DNA of 64,000 nt from Diplodia intermedia (GCA_021495925.1 JAKEKT010000063.1:1-64000); one strand, 5' to 3'; positions 1 through 11,388 are shown, counted from the first letter of the stretch. Notes: generated by a model from the sequence alone, not told the origin. Program-made: numbers and translations.

Positions 1-289
1 TCTTTATAAGTTTTTTTAGAATCTTTTAGTATTTTATAAGAAAATAAAGTAGAATAAATACTAAACGTCTTTAAAATAAAATTCTATATAAGTTTATCTT
101 TATTTTTAGTAATTTTATTTATTTTTATAAGATAAAATATCTTTCTTCTTATACTTTTACGTATTCTTAGCGTAGAACGCTTTAAATTACGTAAAACTAA
201 TATAAAATCTAGCTTAAATTAGTCGCTTTATAAGCTAGAATCTAGATTCTAGCTTAAAATTAAGTTAGAGAGAATATTTTTTTTAATTC

Positions 290-800
290 TTTTTTATTCT
301 CTATAGTAGATTTATTAGATTTCTATAGATTTATATATTTTTAGATTTTTTAAGAGCTACTAGATTTATTTTCTTTAATTCTTTCTTAGATTTATTTAAA
401 TCTTCGCTTAATTCTTATAAATTTATATTTTTTAGATTAAATTCTACTAATTCTTCTATATTTTCTATAGTAAATTCGCTAGATTTACTAGATTTCTATA
501 AATTTACGTATCTTTAAATTCTTTAAAAGCTATTAAGTCTATTTTCTTCTAATTCTTTCTTATTCTCTATAATAAATTTACTAGATTTCTATAGATTCGC
601 GTATTTCTAGATTCTTTAAGTTTTCTTTTAATTCTTTTTTAGATTTACTTAAATCTTCGCTTAATTCTTATAAATTCGTATTTTCTAGATCGAATTCTAC
701 TAATTCTTTTTTAGAATTAGAAGAAAATCTCTTAAATTTACTTAAATCTTTATTAGATAAGCTTAATTCTTATAAATTTTTATAATTTTCTCTCTACTAA
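290..800. repeat. Degenerate tandem repeat, about 250-270 bp period
   Basis: Two diverged copies lie head to tail. The string TCTTCGCTTAATTCTTATAA begins near 401 and again near 654. A second landmark, TCTCTATA followed by an ATTTCTATAGAT-like string, occurs near 298 and near 564. The offsets of 253 and 266 bases indicate indels between copies. This could be an old repetitive coding segment of a transposon or simple duplication before RIP. Confidence 0.6.
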
Positions 801-3007
801 ACGAGCTAATTACGATAAAGAATTATATAAGATTTATAAATTATATTTCTTTAATCTTTTCTTTACTATATCTAGCGTAATTACTATTATATAATAAGAC
901 GTTACTTATATTTATTTTTATAAGATCTTTTATATTCTCTTTAGCGTATTTTCTCTATAATTAAGTAGATATTACTATTTAAAGCGAAGAAATTTACTAT
1001 AAAAGACTTTAAATATTAAGAATTATTATAGAAAACTTAATAATTTTTAGTTAAATATACTTCTCTAGCGTATTCTAAAGTATTATACTTAAATTAGATA
1101 ATTAGAACGTACGTATAGCGATAAAGAATTCGAAAATCTTAAAAATTAAGATAGAAATATATCTTATCTTTAAGATTTATAATAAATTATACGCGTTCTC
1201 TTAAAACTATCTAGATTATATTTATAATTAAAAATTACTACTCGCTAGATACGTAACTAAATTAATTAATTAATTAGTTTTAAATTAATTTAGAATATTT
1301 TAGTAATTTACTTACTTCTAGTAATTCTACTTAGAATTTCGTCTATATCTAGTCTATTAGTAGAAATTTTATACGTTTTTAACTATTTTAAGCGAATTTT
1401 TATATAATAAAATTTTAAATATTCTCTAGTATAAGTAGAATATACTATTTTCTAAATAGTAACTATAAAGAATTTATAGATTTTAAGATATTTAACGTTA
1501 TTTAGCTATATCTAGAATAGTTTTTTACTAGAATTACGTATTTTATATACTAATTATATAATATTTAATTAATATACTCTACTCTACGAGTATTTAATAT
1601 TTAAATTACGTTAAGTTTTTATTAAAACTTAAATTCGTTTATAATATATACTAACTAGAATTTAATTAGCTTAAATTACTAAAATATTCTTAATTAATTA
1701 AGCTAGATAGACTCTAATTTTAATAGAATAAAATAGTAAAATAGAACTTATCTATTAAAATTACTATATAATTAAATAACTATATTCTTTATTAACGTTT
1801 TTAGCTAAATAATAGCTATAATAATAATAATAAGCTAGCGAAAATAGCTAAAAAACTATAGATAATAAATCTATATTATAATCGCTTATAAAAGTAAATC
1901 TTAGCGTATTTAATATTAATTCTTTCTCTTCTTCGCGCTTAAAAATTATATAATTAGCTACGATTAATACTTTATTAATAAAGCGTAGAAATCTAAGCTA
2001 GAATTACTTATTTTTAGAGCTAGCGTAAATTCTCTAGATAATTAGAAGAATCTAATTATTAGAATTAAGTATATTTACTACTAGTAAATAACTAAAAGCT
2101 TCTACTTTTATAAATATAGTATTAATTAAAATAAAATTTTAATTATTAATAATAACTACTATATAAGTAGTATTAGAAGTAATAAAAGTATATCTAATAA
2201 ATAAATTAGTATATTTACTTAATATATATATAATATATTACTTATTAAAATACTCTACTCTCTTTATTACGCGAAAATCGCGTAAAACCGCCTTTATTAT
2301 TATAATTTTATTAAATTTTACGAATATAGAGCTAATTAGTAATAAATAAATTAGTTTTAATATATAATTTTAGAAATATTATTAATAAACTTATCTAAAC
2401 TCTACGAATTATCGCTAATTTAATACTAAATATCTTAATTTTCGTCTATTTATAAATTTACTATATCTACTAATAGTTAATATTAACTCTATAATTATTA
2501 CGCTTAAAAGTACGTATTAAATTTAATTAAATTTAGAATTTTTTTTTATTATATTACGTTAGTAGTTAATTAGAACGCGTATAGAACGTTAATATTATTA
2601 GTTTTTATATATTTATATAGAAAAATACGTATAAGACTTAAGTTTCTTAATAATTATATCGTCTAAATAGAATATATTAGTAAAATTTAAATTAATTATA
2701 ATTAGAGTAATTATAAAGAATTAAAAAGAGAGAAAAATAGTAAAATTACTTATCTTTCTTCTATCTAATTTAAAGTAGAAATTCGTATATAGATAGTTTA
2801 TATTTTTAATATATACGCGTTTTATCGACTTATTTTAATACGTAAAATTCGTATCGCTATACTAGATATAATCTAGTAGTATCTTATATAGCTTTTTAAT
2901 TAAAATAGATTATATTAACTTTAAAGAGTTAAGAATCTATAATAGTAGATTTCTACTATTTTTATCTATATAGAACTATTCTATTATATAAATTTAGAAA
3001 AGAGACT

Positions 3008-3055
3008 AAAAAGAGACGAATAAAGACTAAATAAAGACTAAATAAAGACTAAAAT
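3008..3055. repeat. Short direct repeat AGACTAAATAA
   Basis: The string AGACTAAATAA, with small variations, is repeated three to four times in a row just upstream of the larger 230-bp tandem duplication. Confidence 0.65.
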
Positions 3056-3100
3056 ACGCGATTAATTTAAAAAAGAGTCTAGAATACGCTATTAATTTAA

Positions 3101-3620
3101 AAAAAACTAGATATTTTAATAAATATTATTTATTTAAATACTCTACTTTATAATATATTTATCTAAATATCTAGTTTTATTCGTTTTATAATTTATAAGA
3201 AAATATATAAAAAGTTATACTTAAAAGTAGAGTATTTAAATAAATTTTATAAAAACTAGATATTTAGATAAAAGTATAAGTATTTTAGAAATTATTTTTA
3301 AAAAACTAGATATTTTAATAATTTATTAAAAAAAAACTAAATATTTTAATAAATATTATTTATTTAAATACTTTACTTTATAATATATTTATCTAAATAT
3401 CTAGTTTTACTTATTTTATAATTTATTAGAAAATATATAAAAAGTTATACTTAAAAGTAGAGTATTTAGATAAATTTTATAAAAACTAGATATTTAGATA
3501 AGAGTATAAATATTTTAGAAATTATTTTTAAAAAACTAAGTATTTTAGTAATTTACTATAAGAATATAGATATTTTAAAGATTATTCTTAAAAAACTAGA
3601 TATTTTAGTAATTTATTATT
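3101..3620. repeat. 230-bp tandem duplication with interleaved inverted motifs
   Basis: One unit starts at 3101 and a near-identical unit at 3331, an exact 230-base offset (for example TATTTAAATACT at 3131 and 3361). A partial third copy runs from about 3531 to 3620. Inside each unit two motifs occur in both orientations: TAAATACTCTAC with its complement GTAGAGTATTTA, and ATCTAAATATCTAGTTTT with its complement. On the plus strand their order is A-B-A'-B', so this is not a single simple hairpin. It resembles the remains of a small non-autonomous element duplicated before RIP. Confidence 0.75.
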
Positions 3621-3919
3621 TTATTTTACTATTTTATTCTATTTAAATTAAGCTCATTAATCTTTATTTAGTATATAATGCTTTAAATATAGATTTCTAG
3701 AGTAACATTATTATATTACTATAAATCTATTAGAGAGTAATACTTAAAAAGGTTAATTATTCTACGAAAATTTTCTAATTCGGAGGTGTAACTATAAGAT
3801 CCGTATAGTACACCAAACCATCCAAGTGCAGCACTAAAGAGCGCTCCAGTCTGTACAAATATGCGGAAATGATGCACGCTCCAAAATCACCTCCATTCCA
3901 TAGCCAGAAACCGGAAAAC

Positions 3920-5393
3920 CTAACCCAGCAGCATGCGACGAGGGTCCTCAATGTACTCCTTAATCTATTGCATTTGTTAGCATTGAAAGACAAAGCGCAC
4001 CTGAGCAGGCTCGATGAGAACATACCTTGACCAGGAAAGTAACGGCTTCCCTGCCATCCAGCAGGCGGTGGTCGTAAGTAAGAGCAAGGTACATCATGGG
4101 GCGGATCTCGACCTTGCCGTTGACGGCAACGGGCCTCTCCTTGATGGCGTGAAGACCAAGCACAGCTGCAACACATCAGACACCGACTGAGGGGATACAG
4201 AGACATGCATGACTTACCAGTTTGGGGGAGGTTGATGACGGGGGTGCCGTAGAGCGAACCGAAGACGCCACCCTGGGCTAACGTTAATCACGGTACCACC
4301 AGGTGAAGGTGAGAACTTACGTTGCTGATGGTGAAGGATCCTCCAGCCATGTCCTCAATAGTCAGCTTGTTGTCGCGCGCCTTCTTGCCAAGGTCCGCGA
4401 TCGACTTCTCGATGCCGATCATGTCCATAGCCTCGGCATTGCGGACAACGGGAGTAACAAGACCCTTTTCGGTTGCAACGGCGACACTGATGTCGACATA
4501 GTCACGGTAGACGATGGTATCTCCGCCATTGGGGCCCTCGATAGATGCGTTGACTGCAGGAACGTCTTTCATGGCAAGCACACAGGCGCGAGAGAAGGCG
4601 CTCATGAAGCCAAGCTTGACGCCGGTCTTCTTGAGCACATCGTCCTTGTAGAGTTTCCGGAGCTCCATCAGTGAGGACATGTCGACCTCGTTGAAGGTGG
4701 TCAGGGAGGCGGCCGTGTTCTGCGACTGCTTGAGGCGCTCGGCAATCCGCAGACGCATACGGTTCATTTTCACCTGAGAAAAGCTGCGTCAGTTCCATCG
4801 GGCTCGCGGCGCAGAAGGTGCAAACTTACGCGGCGCTCCTCGCGGCTACCGAAGGGAGAATCGGTCTTCTTGGGCTGTTCCTCCTTCGCCGGAGCGGGCT
4901 TCTTCTCCTGCTGCGGCGGAGGTTGGGGCTTGGACTCCTGCTTGGGCGGCTCAGGCTTCTTCTCCTCCTGGGAAGTCTCCTGCTCCTTAGGAGCGGGCTC
5001 CTTGGGCTCGTCCTTGGCGGTCTCCTCCTTCTTGCCCTCCGGAGGGGCACCACCGAGCTCGAGCTTGATGAGGTCCTGGCCAACGGTGACAGTGTCCTCC
5101 TCCTTGACCAGCAGCTCGGCGATGGTGCCAGCCTCGGGGGCATTGACAGAGACATCGATCTTGTCGGTCTCAATGGTGGCAATCTCCTCGTCGAGCTCGA
5201 CGTAGTCGCCGACGCTCTTGCTGAACTGCTTTAGGGTACCCTCGGTGATAGACTCGGCCATCTCGGGGACCTTGACAATCTTGGAAGCATAGGTGCGGCA
5301 CTGGGGGAAGAGCAATTGCGGCAGACGCTGGGAGCTGCGCGGGTAGGCGGCAGCGAAGCGCACCGAGGTGCTGAGGACGCGGCGGAAGGACAT
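3920..5393 (-). CDS. KGD2: Dihydrolipoamide succinyltransferase (E2 of 2-oxoglutarate dehydrogenase)
   Basis: The enzyme carries out the E2 step of the mitochondrial 2-oxoglutarate dehydrogenase complex, moving the succinyl group from lipoate to CoA in the TCA cycle. Exons are 5393-4830, 4773-4321, 4272-4218, 4165-4026 and 3964-3920, giving 418 aa. The N-terminus is Arg/Ser-rich and looks like a mitochondrial presequence (about residues 1-35). The lipoyl domain follows with the acceptor lysine in ETDKIDV (Lys78). A Pro/Glu/Lys-rich linker spans about residues 115-180, and the catalytic domain ends with YDHRLLDGREAV, where His390 and Asp394 are the expected catalytic residues. The short linker without an obvious E1/E3-binding domain is normal for KGD2. 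The stop codon lies only about 265 bases from the RIP block. It shares a 391-base promoter with the divergent complex I gene. Confidence 0.96.
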
Positions 5394-5784
5394 GGCGACG
5401 AGAGGCGCAGACGAGGAGCAGCAGAGCTATGTGCGGGCAGTGCCGAGGGCGATGTAGGGGGCACGAGACCGGCGCGGCAGCCAGACGCAGGACGAGAGAG
5501 CGTGGACGGAGGGAGGGGAAGGAGGTGATGATGGGATGAAGAAATGCCTCTTGGCTGTCACCGGCGCAAGGCCTGTGACGAAGGTCAGACCCGCTTAGTC
5601 GTCCACGCCCGAGGGTACAGCGTCGCGCGCCCGGCTCCTTCCGCCTCGCAACTTCAGTCCATTGAGCAGCAGCACGGCACTTACAGCAGCGCCCTGCAAC
5701 GCTTCACCCACCGCGCCGCCCGCCCCGCGTAACACCTCCGCCATTGTCTACAGCCGCGTCCGCCTCATCGCGACCTCGGCAACC
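5394..5784. promoter_or_regulatory. Shared divergent promoter, KGD2 / complex I subunit
   Basis: This 391-base interval separates the start codons of two divergently read nuclear genes for mitochondrial proteins. No clear TATA box is visible. The layout would allow co-regulation, which is inference. Confidence 0.55.
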
Positions 5785-6303
5785 ATGGCGAGCAACAAGG
5801 CCGTCGTGCTGTGCGCCCCCCCGCCCGCCCGAACGTCCTGCGAGCTCCACTGACGCGCCGCCAGCTCCCTCTACCGACGCTCCCTGAAGCTCGCCCTCGA
5901 CTGGGCCGTCCACCGCTACGTGTGGAGGGGCCAGGCCATGTACATTCGATCGCTCTTCGAGGCCAAAAAGAACGTCGTTGAGCCGCGCCAGCAAAGGGTC
6001 CGTCGCAATGCCCGTCGCCCCAGCCTTGTGCACATCTGCTGACCCCCGCCGCTAGAAATTGATCCAGGAGACCGAGACCTTGCTTGAGAAATGGAAGCAC
6101 CCCGATCCCTACAGGCCACCTGAGGCTCCTGGTGGTATGTATCCGCTCAGCAAATAGCTCGGCTACGATTGCTGACTCCAGTAGGTTCCAAGTACGAGCG
6201 CAACTTGCCGACTCCCATCCTCGACCGTAAGCCGATTCCTATGCCGCGCAGCTTTCTCCGAGTGCTAATAAATTCTGCAGCCCCGCCGCACATGACCCTC
6301 TGA
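5785..6303 (+). CDS. NDUFB9: NADH:ubiquinone oxidoreductase B22-type LYR subunit
   Basis: This is a small accessory subunit of mitochondrial complex I from the LYR family, which binds acyl carrier protein. Exons are 5785-5810, 5865-5997, 6056-6134, 6185-6226 and 6281-6303, giving 100 aa. The protein begins MASNKAVVL and runs straight into the SLYRRSLKLALDW segment that holds the Leu-Tyr-Arg motif at about residues 11-13. Further on come RGQAMYIRSLFE, the LIQETETLLEKW helix and a proline-rich tail ending PPPPHMTL. All five exons join in frame and total 303 nt. The first two donors (GTGCGC and GTCCGT) are weak, so their exact edges are the least certain part. The assignment rests on the LYR start and the ETETLLEKWKHPDPYRPPE-like middle, typical of the B22/NDUFB9 family. 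Confidence 0.85.
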
Positions 6304-7110
6304 ACAGCTTACATGGACCGTGGCTTCATTGGGTGGTTCTGTAGATTTCATGGTAGCTGCTCGGGCCAATCGCAAACGGCGTATTTGTCACACCTCTGAG
6401 TGATCTGTGAACAGCTCTGCCGTTGATTGGCAGGTCTCGACCTTCAAGCAAGCCAACAACATTTCAAGAAGCGCGCTTGAGCGCTTGACATAACATAAAC
6501 CCTGGGCGTTTGTACAACCGGACGGACATGTCGGCGTAGCTCTCGTTTGTGGACAACCGGATAGGCTGGTCTCATCCATGAAAAGCAATAGTATACGCTA
6601 GATCGCTGGATGTACATGGATTCTGCAAAATCCATAAACTTCGCAATAGATCGCACGCGCACTCTAGATGCGGCAACTGTTGTTTGCCCCTTCTGAGGGG
6701 TTACCTCCCACATATCCATCGTCTACAACGGGATCTATTATATCTCCATTCCGCGCCGGTTTCTCCAAATCAATATAGATCACCTAATGTCTCCCGACCC
6801 CAGCATTCGTCTGACGCGGTTCTCCACAGGATGAGGATGCGAATCCACCAGATTTGCGGATCGCGGGGCTCCGCACCGGATAAACTGTAGTCAGAAGCTT
6901 CAAAATCACTCAAATCGGATCGCGTATGAAATGTAATCGACTCGTCAGATTTCATCCATACCCATGGATGTAATGTACAGCACCTGCCCTATTGCAGTAC
7001 TCAAAGCCGTAGCCGTGAAACCCAGAACCCATGCCGAAACCCCATTATCGTTAAAGCAAACCGCCAAACCCGCGCCTGAAAAAGCAGAAGCAGAAGCCGA
7101 AAAGAACCGC
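6304..7110. other. Intergenic, no gene seen
   Basis: About 800 bases lie between the 3' ends of the complex I gene and histone H2A, which converge here. I see no convincing coding sequence or structured RNA. The last part is the 3' flank of H2A. Confidence 0.6.
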
Positions 7111-7754
7111 TTACAGCTCTTGGCTGGGACCACCCTTGCCAGCCTTGGCGGTCTTCTTGGGCAGAAGGTCTGAGTCGCAGTTAGCACATGAACCGCGAAA
7201 ATGGCTCCAATCGAAAACGTACTCTGGTGAATGTTGGGGAGAACACCACCCTGGGCGATGGTGACGTGACCGAGAAGCTTGTTCAACTCCTCATCGTTGC
7301 GGATGGCGAGCTGCAGGTGACGGGGAATGATACGGGTCTTCTTGTTGTCACGGGCAGCGTTGCCCGCCAGCTCGAGGATTTCGGCAGCCAGGTACTCGAG
7401 GACAGCGGCGAGGTAGACGGGGGCACCTGATTGCGGTTAACACCACTTCGGATTTCGCGCGGACCCAATATAACTCACCAGCACCGACACGCTGAGCGTA
7501 GTTGCCCTTCCTGAGGAGACGGTGGACACGACCGACGGGGAACGCGAGACCGGCCTTGGACGAACGGCTGCAGGAGGTCAGAAAATGCTTTTCGTCTTTG
7601 GAGGCGGAGCGCGACGCAAATACGCGTCAAATGTGCAAATTAAACATGCATGACGCGCTGAAAAAGACTCAGAATCAAGCGGCGAGAGAGAAACTTACGA
7701 CTGCGCGTTGGACTTGCTGCCCGAGGCCTTGCCACCAGACTTGCCACCAGTCAT
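7111..7754 (-). CDS. HTA1: Histone H2A
   Basis: This is a core histone of the nucleosome. Exons are 7754-7699, 7567-7479, 7426-7223 and 7169-7111, giving 135 aa. The N-terminal tail is rich in Gly, Lys and Ser. The histone fold follows (AGLAFPVGRVHRLLRKGNYA, then the NDEELNKLLGHVTIAQGG acidic-patch region). The protein ends GGPSQEL. The SQEL tail is the SQ-E-hydrophobic motif phosphorylated by ATM/ATR kinases at DNA breaks, so the canonical H2A here doubles as H2A.X, as is usual in fungi. The gene is divergent from H2B with 492 bases between start codons. A TATA-like CATATAAG lies about 145 bases upstream on the minus strand. Confidence 0.98.
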
Positions 7755-8246
7755 TTTTGCGGTTTGTTTGTTTGAGCGATTAGGCGGGGAAAATGGAATG
7801 TGTGGGCCGTCAGTTGACGCGGTAGTCGTGCAATAAGTCGAGCGTAGTGAGATGGAGAGTGGATGGGGGGGAATGGGAGGCGGGCGGCGCGGGCAGCTTA
7901 TATGAGGGAGCGTCGCGTTCTAGCGATCAACGGCAGTGACGAGGGCTCCGGCGGGGCGCAGGGTACCAGTCGCGCAGCCGCGCCCGCCGGATAAGCGAGC
8001 CCGGCGCTTGCTTGCGGTCTAGCGCGTCGCGCCCCGCACGGGCCTCACAACAAGTGACGCGACGAGCTCTTGCCCGATCACTCGCCGGCCTTTAAGTAAT
8101 GAGCCCGCCCGCGCGACGCAGCTCCAACTCCGTTTCTCCATCCACCACCCATACCGCTCCATCGCGCCGTCGCACGCAGCTCACCCGCTTACGCCATCAA
8201 TCCAGCTACTTCGCTTTTTCGCGCAACTTCAGCTCAATCCGTCAAA
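7755..8246. promoter_or_regulatory. Divergent H2A-H2B promoter
   Basis: This GC-rich 492-base interval drives two divergent core histone genes, a layout conserved across fungi that keeps H2A and H2B output equal. On the H2A side there is CATATAAG at 7904-7897 (minus). On the H2B side TTTAAGTA lies at 8091-8098 (plus), about 150 bases before the ATG. A closely similar CTTAAGTA lies at 61502-61495 (minus) upstream of the histone H1 gene in this window. Confidence 0.7.
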
Positions 8247-8851
8247 ATGCCCCCTAAGGCCCAGAAGACCCCCACCACCGGCGGCAAGGCCCCGGCTGGA
8301 AAGGCTCCCGCGGAGAAGAAGGAGGCTGGCAAGAAGACCGCCGCTCCCTCTGGCGACAAGAAGAAGCGCACCAAGTCCAGGAAGGAGACCTACTCTTCCT
8401 ACATCTACAAGGGTGAGTTGCGCGCTCTTTGCGCATTTGCGCGCATTTGCGCGTGCTGAGCTTCGTTACTGACGTTTTTTCGCATCCAGTCCTCAAGCAG
8501 GTTCACCCTGACACCGGTATCTCCAACCGTGCTATGTCCATCCTGAACTCTTTCGTCAACGGTATGTTTCCATCGCATCCGAAATCGAGCGACCCGATGC
8601 TGATAAGCCTACAGACATCTTCGAGCGCGTTGCCACCGAGGCCTCCAAGCTCGCGGCTTACAACAAGAAGTCCACCATCTCTTCCCGCGAGATCCAGACC
8701 TCGTGAGCACCCCGCCTCCCCCGCAATGGCCCCGCGCAACACATACTGACTTCTCCACAGTGTCAGGCTGATCCTCCCGGGTGAGCTGGCCAAGCACGCC
8801 GTTTCGGAAGGCACCAAGGCCGTCACCAAGTACTCTTCCTCCACCAAATAG
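8247..8851 (+). CDS. HTB1: Histone H2B
   Basis: This is a core histone that pairs with H2A. Exons are 8247-8412, 8490-8561, 8615-8702 and 8761-8851, giving 138 aa. A Lys/Ala/Pro-rich tail ([19 protein letters not shown]) leads into [19 protein letters not shown] and the histone fold ([20 protein letters not shown], then [20 protein letters not shown]). The C-terminus [10 protein letters not shown] carries the lysine that is mono-ubiquitinated by Bre1/Rad6 in other fungi. The three introns fall at positions that join conserved motifs without any gap. Confidence 0.98.
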
Positions 8852-9398
8852 GTGACTTCATCTTCAGATGCGGTGTTTCAGGGTTGACTTCGGTGGCGAT
8901 GTTCCCTGATTTTTAGCTCACATCAGGGCGGATCGGTTCGGGGACGGTGTTCATGGGTTTTAATGCGATCATGGGATGGCTTGCTTCATTTTTTCAGGCC
9001 GGGTTTGGCTTTACGGACTCATGGTTTTCAGATATCACTGCGCTTGTACATTACGGTCCTCCGAGACAAGCAGTCCGAAAGGAATCGGTACTTCAGATTT
9101 TCTCGCGTTTTCTGTTGAACGTGCCTCCGGATCTTTCCACGAGCTCCTAACATGGTAGGAAACGCGATTTCGAACGGCATCCAACGAGCACCGGACGAGA
9201 CCTATTTCTTGGCACCGAGGTGGACCTCCGGGGAATGTATTCGCCCACGTCAACCATCAAAATCCACCGGATGACCCTACACGCTCACCGTCAGTGCACG
9301 AAATATCACGACACGACAATGGACTGGCTGCAGACATTGAAGGAACAGTCTAATTGAATGGTATCCCAACAGTGCCATATTCAACGCCGCGACTCTGG
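8852..9398. other. Intergenic between convergent H2B and ATG4
   Basis: This is 3' flanking sequence of the two convergent genes. No coding signal is seen. Confidence 0.6.
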
Positions 9399-10861
9399 TC
9401 ATTGCAAACTTTCGTCATCTTCGTCATCAAACGCCTCCACCTCATCGATTGCACCCTCGCGCTCCTGTCCTCCATGGATAACTGGTTCAGAATCGGCAAC
9501 ATGAATCACCGGTTTGCCGTGCACCTCAGTGACGGCTTTCCTCCAGTTTCTCCAGTCAGTCTCATCGCGAATGAGAAATGCGATCAGCATTGACGGGTCC
9601 ATCTCTTTTATGTGAAGACGGCGCAAGCGGCGTGTATGGCAGGAATCGATGTCTTCCTGGGTATAATCGGGAAGATCGGAATAGAGAGGGAGGAAGGGCC
9701 GAGTGTTGTGCGGATCCAGGTAGAAGAAATGAGAGCCTTGTACGCCGACGAAGTAATGGGAAGCCGATGGACGGCCACTTGGAATGTTAGCAAAGAAGAC
9801 TCCCCCCTGATATAGGTGCTTACCCAGCAATGCCAATCGACTGAGGTAGTTGCAGCGATGCTTTTAGAGCTTCCCAGTACACTGGTGTCACTCGGTCAAT
9901 GCCCAGCCTGATGCCGACCAGTACCATTGTCGGTCGGAAGGAGCCCTTTTGGTCCTTTGCTGTCTTCATGAAACTGTCCTCGTAAACGTCGGATCCGTCA
10001 CCGGTGATATATATGCGAAGACCAACGTCCTCGTGTCCGTTCGAGAGAGCTCTGGCTGTGGTTAGTATCCGTGCAACGGGGCGGGCGGAATGGGACTGAC
10101 TGGATACATCTCGCGGTGGCGGATGGGCCAAACCATTCACCCGGGTGTTTTCCGCAAGCTGCTGCACCGTGTTCGACAAAGCGGTGGATGGAGAACGGGG
10201 CTTTTGGATCGTCGGCGAACAAGGAAAGGATCTGTCGCTCTTCTTGTGGGTCAAGGCCTCTCCGCCAGTCTATGTGTGTCAGCAAGCTACGGGCCTATGA
10301 CCGACGGAGACAATACATACCTCTCCCTAGCCGAAGCACCTGCAAGGCATTCGCCAAGAGACTCTGTCCGGATCTGATCATGCAACCCCAGCCAGTATCG
10401 GAAGAGAACCCAGTGTGGTTGCTGAGTTGGCTCCGGAGGCGCACACCAAAGCTCATGGAGTTGGTAGCGTTCGGGTCTTGAGACCTCGGTATGGCAGCGA
10501 AGTTGGAGCGATAAGTTAACCAGAAGCGGGCTTCGAAATCGTCTAGGAAAGGCGCAGGCCAGCCGCCATCGTTGTCCGCATCCGACAAAGCGTCAGCTGC
10601 CCGGGCGCTCTCGTCTTCACTGCTGTTCTGACTGGTGCCATCGCCGGTGGCCGAGCGAGACGAGGCGGTGGAGCCGTGCGATACAGACAACGGTGGCGCG
10701 GGGCGGTCGGAGGCATCGAGGCTGGTGGAGGCAAGGAAGGATTTGGAGTCATAGGATCTTCCGAGACACCATATGGGAGAGGCTTCTTCGTTCGTGGGGA
10801 GCGGGTCCCAGAAGTACTGGACCAGGCGCTTGCTGTAGCGGCCGATGTCGACGTTGGCCAT
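9399..10861 (-). CDS. ATG4: Cysteine protease Atg4 (autophagy)
   Basis: Atg4 cleaves the C-terminus of the ubiquitin-like protein Atg8 and later frees Atg8 from phosphatidylethanolamine, so it is needed for autophagosome formation. Exons are 10861-10321, 10269-10101, 10051-9824 and 9777-9399, giving 438 aa. The N-terminal part (IGRYSKRLVQYFWDP, then WLTYRSNFAAIP) is typical of peptidase family C54. The catalytic cysteine is Cys160 in SSDTGWGCMIRSGQ. The other catalytic residues are Asp334 and His336 in FFYLDPHNTRP. Between about residues 50 and 105 there is a Ser/Ala/Asp-rich insert, common in filamentous fungi. The C-terminal tail is acidic (DDEDDESLQ). The third intron acceptor, TTCCAAG with TGCTAAC branch site, restores the conserved GGRPSASHYFVG joint. 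Confidence 0.96.
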
Positions 10862-11115
10862 GGCGGAGGGCGAATATCTTCACCGGAATAGCATCACCAG
10901 CGGTGGTCGGAAAGGGTGCGGCGGCGCAGATGGGGGAAGTTGGGAGCGCGTGGTGGATGCGGGTGTGATGAAGGTGACGGCAGCGCATGCCTAGACAGCT
11001 GACCCCAGGCAAAGCTCAGATGGCGGGGAAGGCCGCTCGCCGCCGGTGCCTGATGCACTGCGGCTGCTCCTGGCGATCCCCAACAACACGCTGCCAACGC
11101 GGCTCAAATAGCCAT

Positions 11116-11147
<32 letters not shown>

Positions 11148-11388
11148 TGCGAGCCAGCGAGAAGCATGCGTGAAGCCTCCAGCAGGAGTGGCAGTAGCCA
11201 CGGCGGGCTGCCAGGGTGGGCTGCTGGGTGACTGTTGAGCGGGCGCCCTACGGCGAGTCATGCACGCGATAAGATAACGCAAGCGCTATGTATGTACAAG
11301 GGCCGGCGCAGCTCCCGAACACTCGCCGCTCTTCTTTCTTCCTCCCGCACTCTCTCGTCAGCCACCTCGCCGTTTTGCGCATTTTCTC
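10862..11388. promoter_or_regulatory. Divergent promoter ATG4 / SQS1 with GCC repeat
   Basis: These 527 bases separate two divergent start codons. The interval contains an uninterrupted GCC trinucleotide run at 11116-11147. An in-frame extension of the SQS1 reading frame upstream is judged spurious. Confidence 0.5.
11116..11147. repeat. (GCC)n microsatellite
   Basis: About 10.7 perfect GCC units lie in the non-coding interval between ATG4 and SQS1. Confidence 0.95.

Larger units (their letters stand above)
1..3653. repeat. AT-rich RIP-degraded repeat block
   Basis: The stretch is extremely rich in A and T and holds no open reading frame of useful size. Reading it line by line I found no CpA and no TpG dinucleotide from base 1 to 3653; the first CpA is at 3654-3655. 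CpG, CpT and some CpC remain. This is the product expected of RIP, which turns CpA into TpA on either strand. One consequence is that no ATG exists on either strand, so the block cannot encode a protein from a normal start. It contains degenerate internal repeats (listed separately) and is probably a dead transposon array or a heterochromatic AT isochore. The original element cannot be named from what is left. Confidence 0.92.

Noticed and set aside
3101..3620. CRISPR-like repeat array
   Set aside because: Two long tandem units without spacers, in a eukaryotic genome.
1..3653. Possible centromere or telomere sequence
   Set aside because: No telomere-type hexamer repeat is visible, and a few kilobases of AT-rich RIP DNA is not enough to call a centromere.
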